DNA of 58,983 bases from Burkholderiales bacterium UBA4615. GTDB lineage: Bacteria > Pseudomonadota > Gammaproteobacteria > Burkholderiales > Burkholderiaceae_E. The stretch lies in assembly GCA_002386465.1 (NCBI GenBank), contig DGIT01000052.1, forward strand, positions 14,135-73,117. Reading direction: 5' to 3'. Positions 58,579 to 58,983 of the stretch are shown here, one piece after another. The stretch's first letter is position 1; each line of letters opens with the position of its first letter. Position numbers and translations under genes: made by a program. The notes under the pieces were generated by a model. The model did not search any database. It had not been told where the DNA came from and was given only the letters and a program-made list of their open reading frames with translations.

Positions 58579-58983
58579 TCAGACGGTCTGGCGCCCGGTC
58601 AGTGATGCCAACTCTGCGACCGATCCGTGCTCTGCTTGCAGCACCTGCGAGCACAGGTCAAAGCCGGCCTGAATACGGTCGAGCAGCTCCTGCAGGTCAT
58701 CCATACGGTCAGCAATCATTTGCTGGATCATGTCGACCAGGTTTTGCAGATTTTTCTGCTGGATGTTGGATTTGTCCGCGTCATTGCGAAAACCGGCCGC
58801 CTCAATTTCCAGAACGCCCTGGTGCACCATGTAAGCCCCACCCACAATGGCAGCGCCTGCCTGAATGCCGGTGGAGACTGTTTCGACGCCCTTGATCACC
58901 TGAGCCGCTGTCATGACTTGTGAACCGGCATTCGCCGCAGTGGCCAATGCACTGGCAGCAAACGATCCGCAGTACAAGGCGCG
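58579..58983 (-). CDS. Major T3SS translocator (SctE; YopB/BopB-like), C-terminal part, runs off right edge
   Basis: The frame is open to the last base, so the N-terminus lies beyond the window. The visible 134 residues hold a hydrophobic helix (GAAIVGGAYMVHQGVLEI). They continue with a long amphipathic coiled coil (QNLVDMIQQMIADRMDDLQELLDRI), the layout of YopB/IpaB/BopB C-terminal regions after their membrane helices. It would form the translocon pore in the host membrane with the smaller translocator. It is the first gene seen of the minus-strand operon in this window. Confidence 0.7.
   Translation of the reverse strand, partial: RALYCGSFAASALATAANAGSQVMTAAQVIKGVETVSTGIQAGAAIVGGAYMVHQGVLEIEAAGFRNDADKSNIQQKNLQNLVDMIQQMIADRMDDLQELLDRIQAGFDLCSQVLQAEHGSVAELASLTGRQTV

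Noticed and set aside
45248..58983. Flagellar export cluster
   Set aside because: A secretin, a lipidated SctJ, translocators and their LcrH-type chaperone are present and no flagellin, hook or motor genes are seen.

Overview
The window looks like a chromosomal stretch of a high-GC betaproteobacterium, most likely Burkholderiales and perhaps close to the Alcaligenaceae. The grounds are an rnr-rlmB pair, Bug-type (tripartite tricarboxylate) substrate-binding proteins with no permease, and a type III secretion (T3SS) cluster whose gene order (sctI-J-K-L-N-O-P-Q-R-S-T-U, chaperone, sctC, with an ECF sigma gene at the end) matches my recollection of the Bordetella bsc locus. The genus cannot be fixed from the sequence alone. 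No tRNA, rRNA, CRISPR array, transposase or prophage gene was seen.

Region 1 (1-5506) is mostly housekeeping: the 3' end of RNase R, the rRNA methyltransferase RlmB, an exported nuclease, a phosphofructokinase, a flavodoxin-like protein, an unusual two-lobed HExxH protein and a small lipoprotein. A 12-bp tandem repeat lies between the divergent nuclease and phosphofructokinase genes.

Region 2 (5541-14408, minus strand) is a six-gene, translationally coupled run: formyltransferase, dapF, a small membrane sensor, a four-helix membrane SpoIIE-type phosphatase, a sensor-MFS fusion, and a periplasmic substrate-binding protein with no ABC permease or ATPase beside it. One short extracytoplasmic module recurs, without gaps, in three of these proteins. 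This is the best candidate here for an undescribed system: a ligand-sensing and transport relay tied to a PP2C phosphatase.

Region 3 (14724-43453) is a catabolic and transport island built around CoA thioester chemistry: amidase, three short-chain dehydrogenases, a BC-BCCP-CT single-chain acyl-CoA carboxylase, two near-duplicate PaaG-like crotonases, a phosphotriesterase-like hydrolase, a Nudix hydrolase, a family III CoA-transferase, a hotdog-like protein, a cytoplasmic sulfatase with its formylglycine-generating enzyme, another crotonase, a dienelactone hydrolase, a complete Dpp/Opp-type ABC importer, a Bug receptor, an aldehyde dehydrogenase, a dienoyl-CoA isomerase-like crotonase and a nitroreductase. 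Together they would import an amidated, sulfated or esterified organic compound, remove these groups, activate it to a CoA ester and degrade it. The substrate is unknown, and no transcription factor is encoded in the island.

Region 4 (43531-58983) starts with a decayed Bug-receptor pseudogene, then an ECF sigma gene whose promoter area holds a dyad, then the convergent T3SS operon on the minus strand. It runs from two translocators and their chaperone through the rod, basal body, sorting platform, ATPase and export gate to the secretin. sctV, sctD, sctF and sctW are not in the window. Two oddities stand out: a 16-residue HtrA-protease active-site signature inside the putative SctB translocator, and a SPOR-like C-terminus on the secretin.
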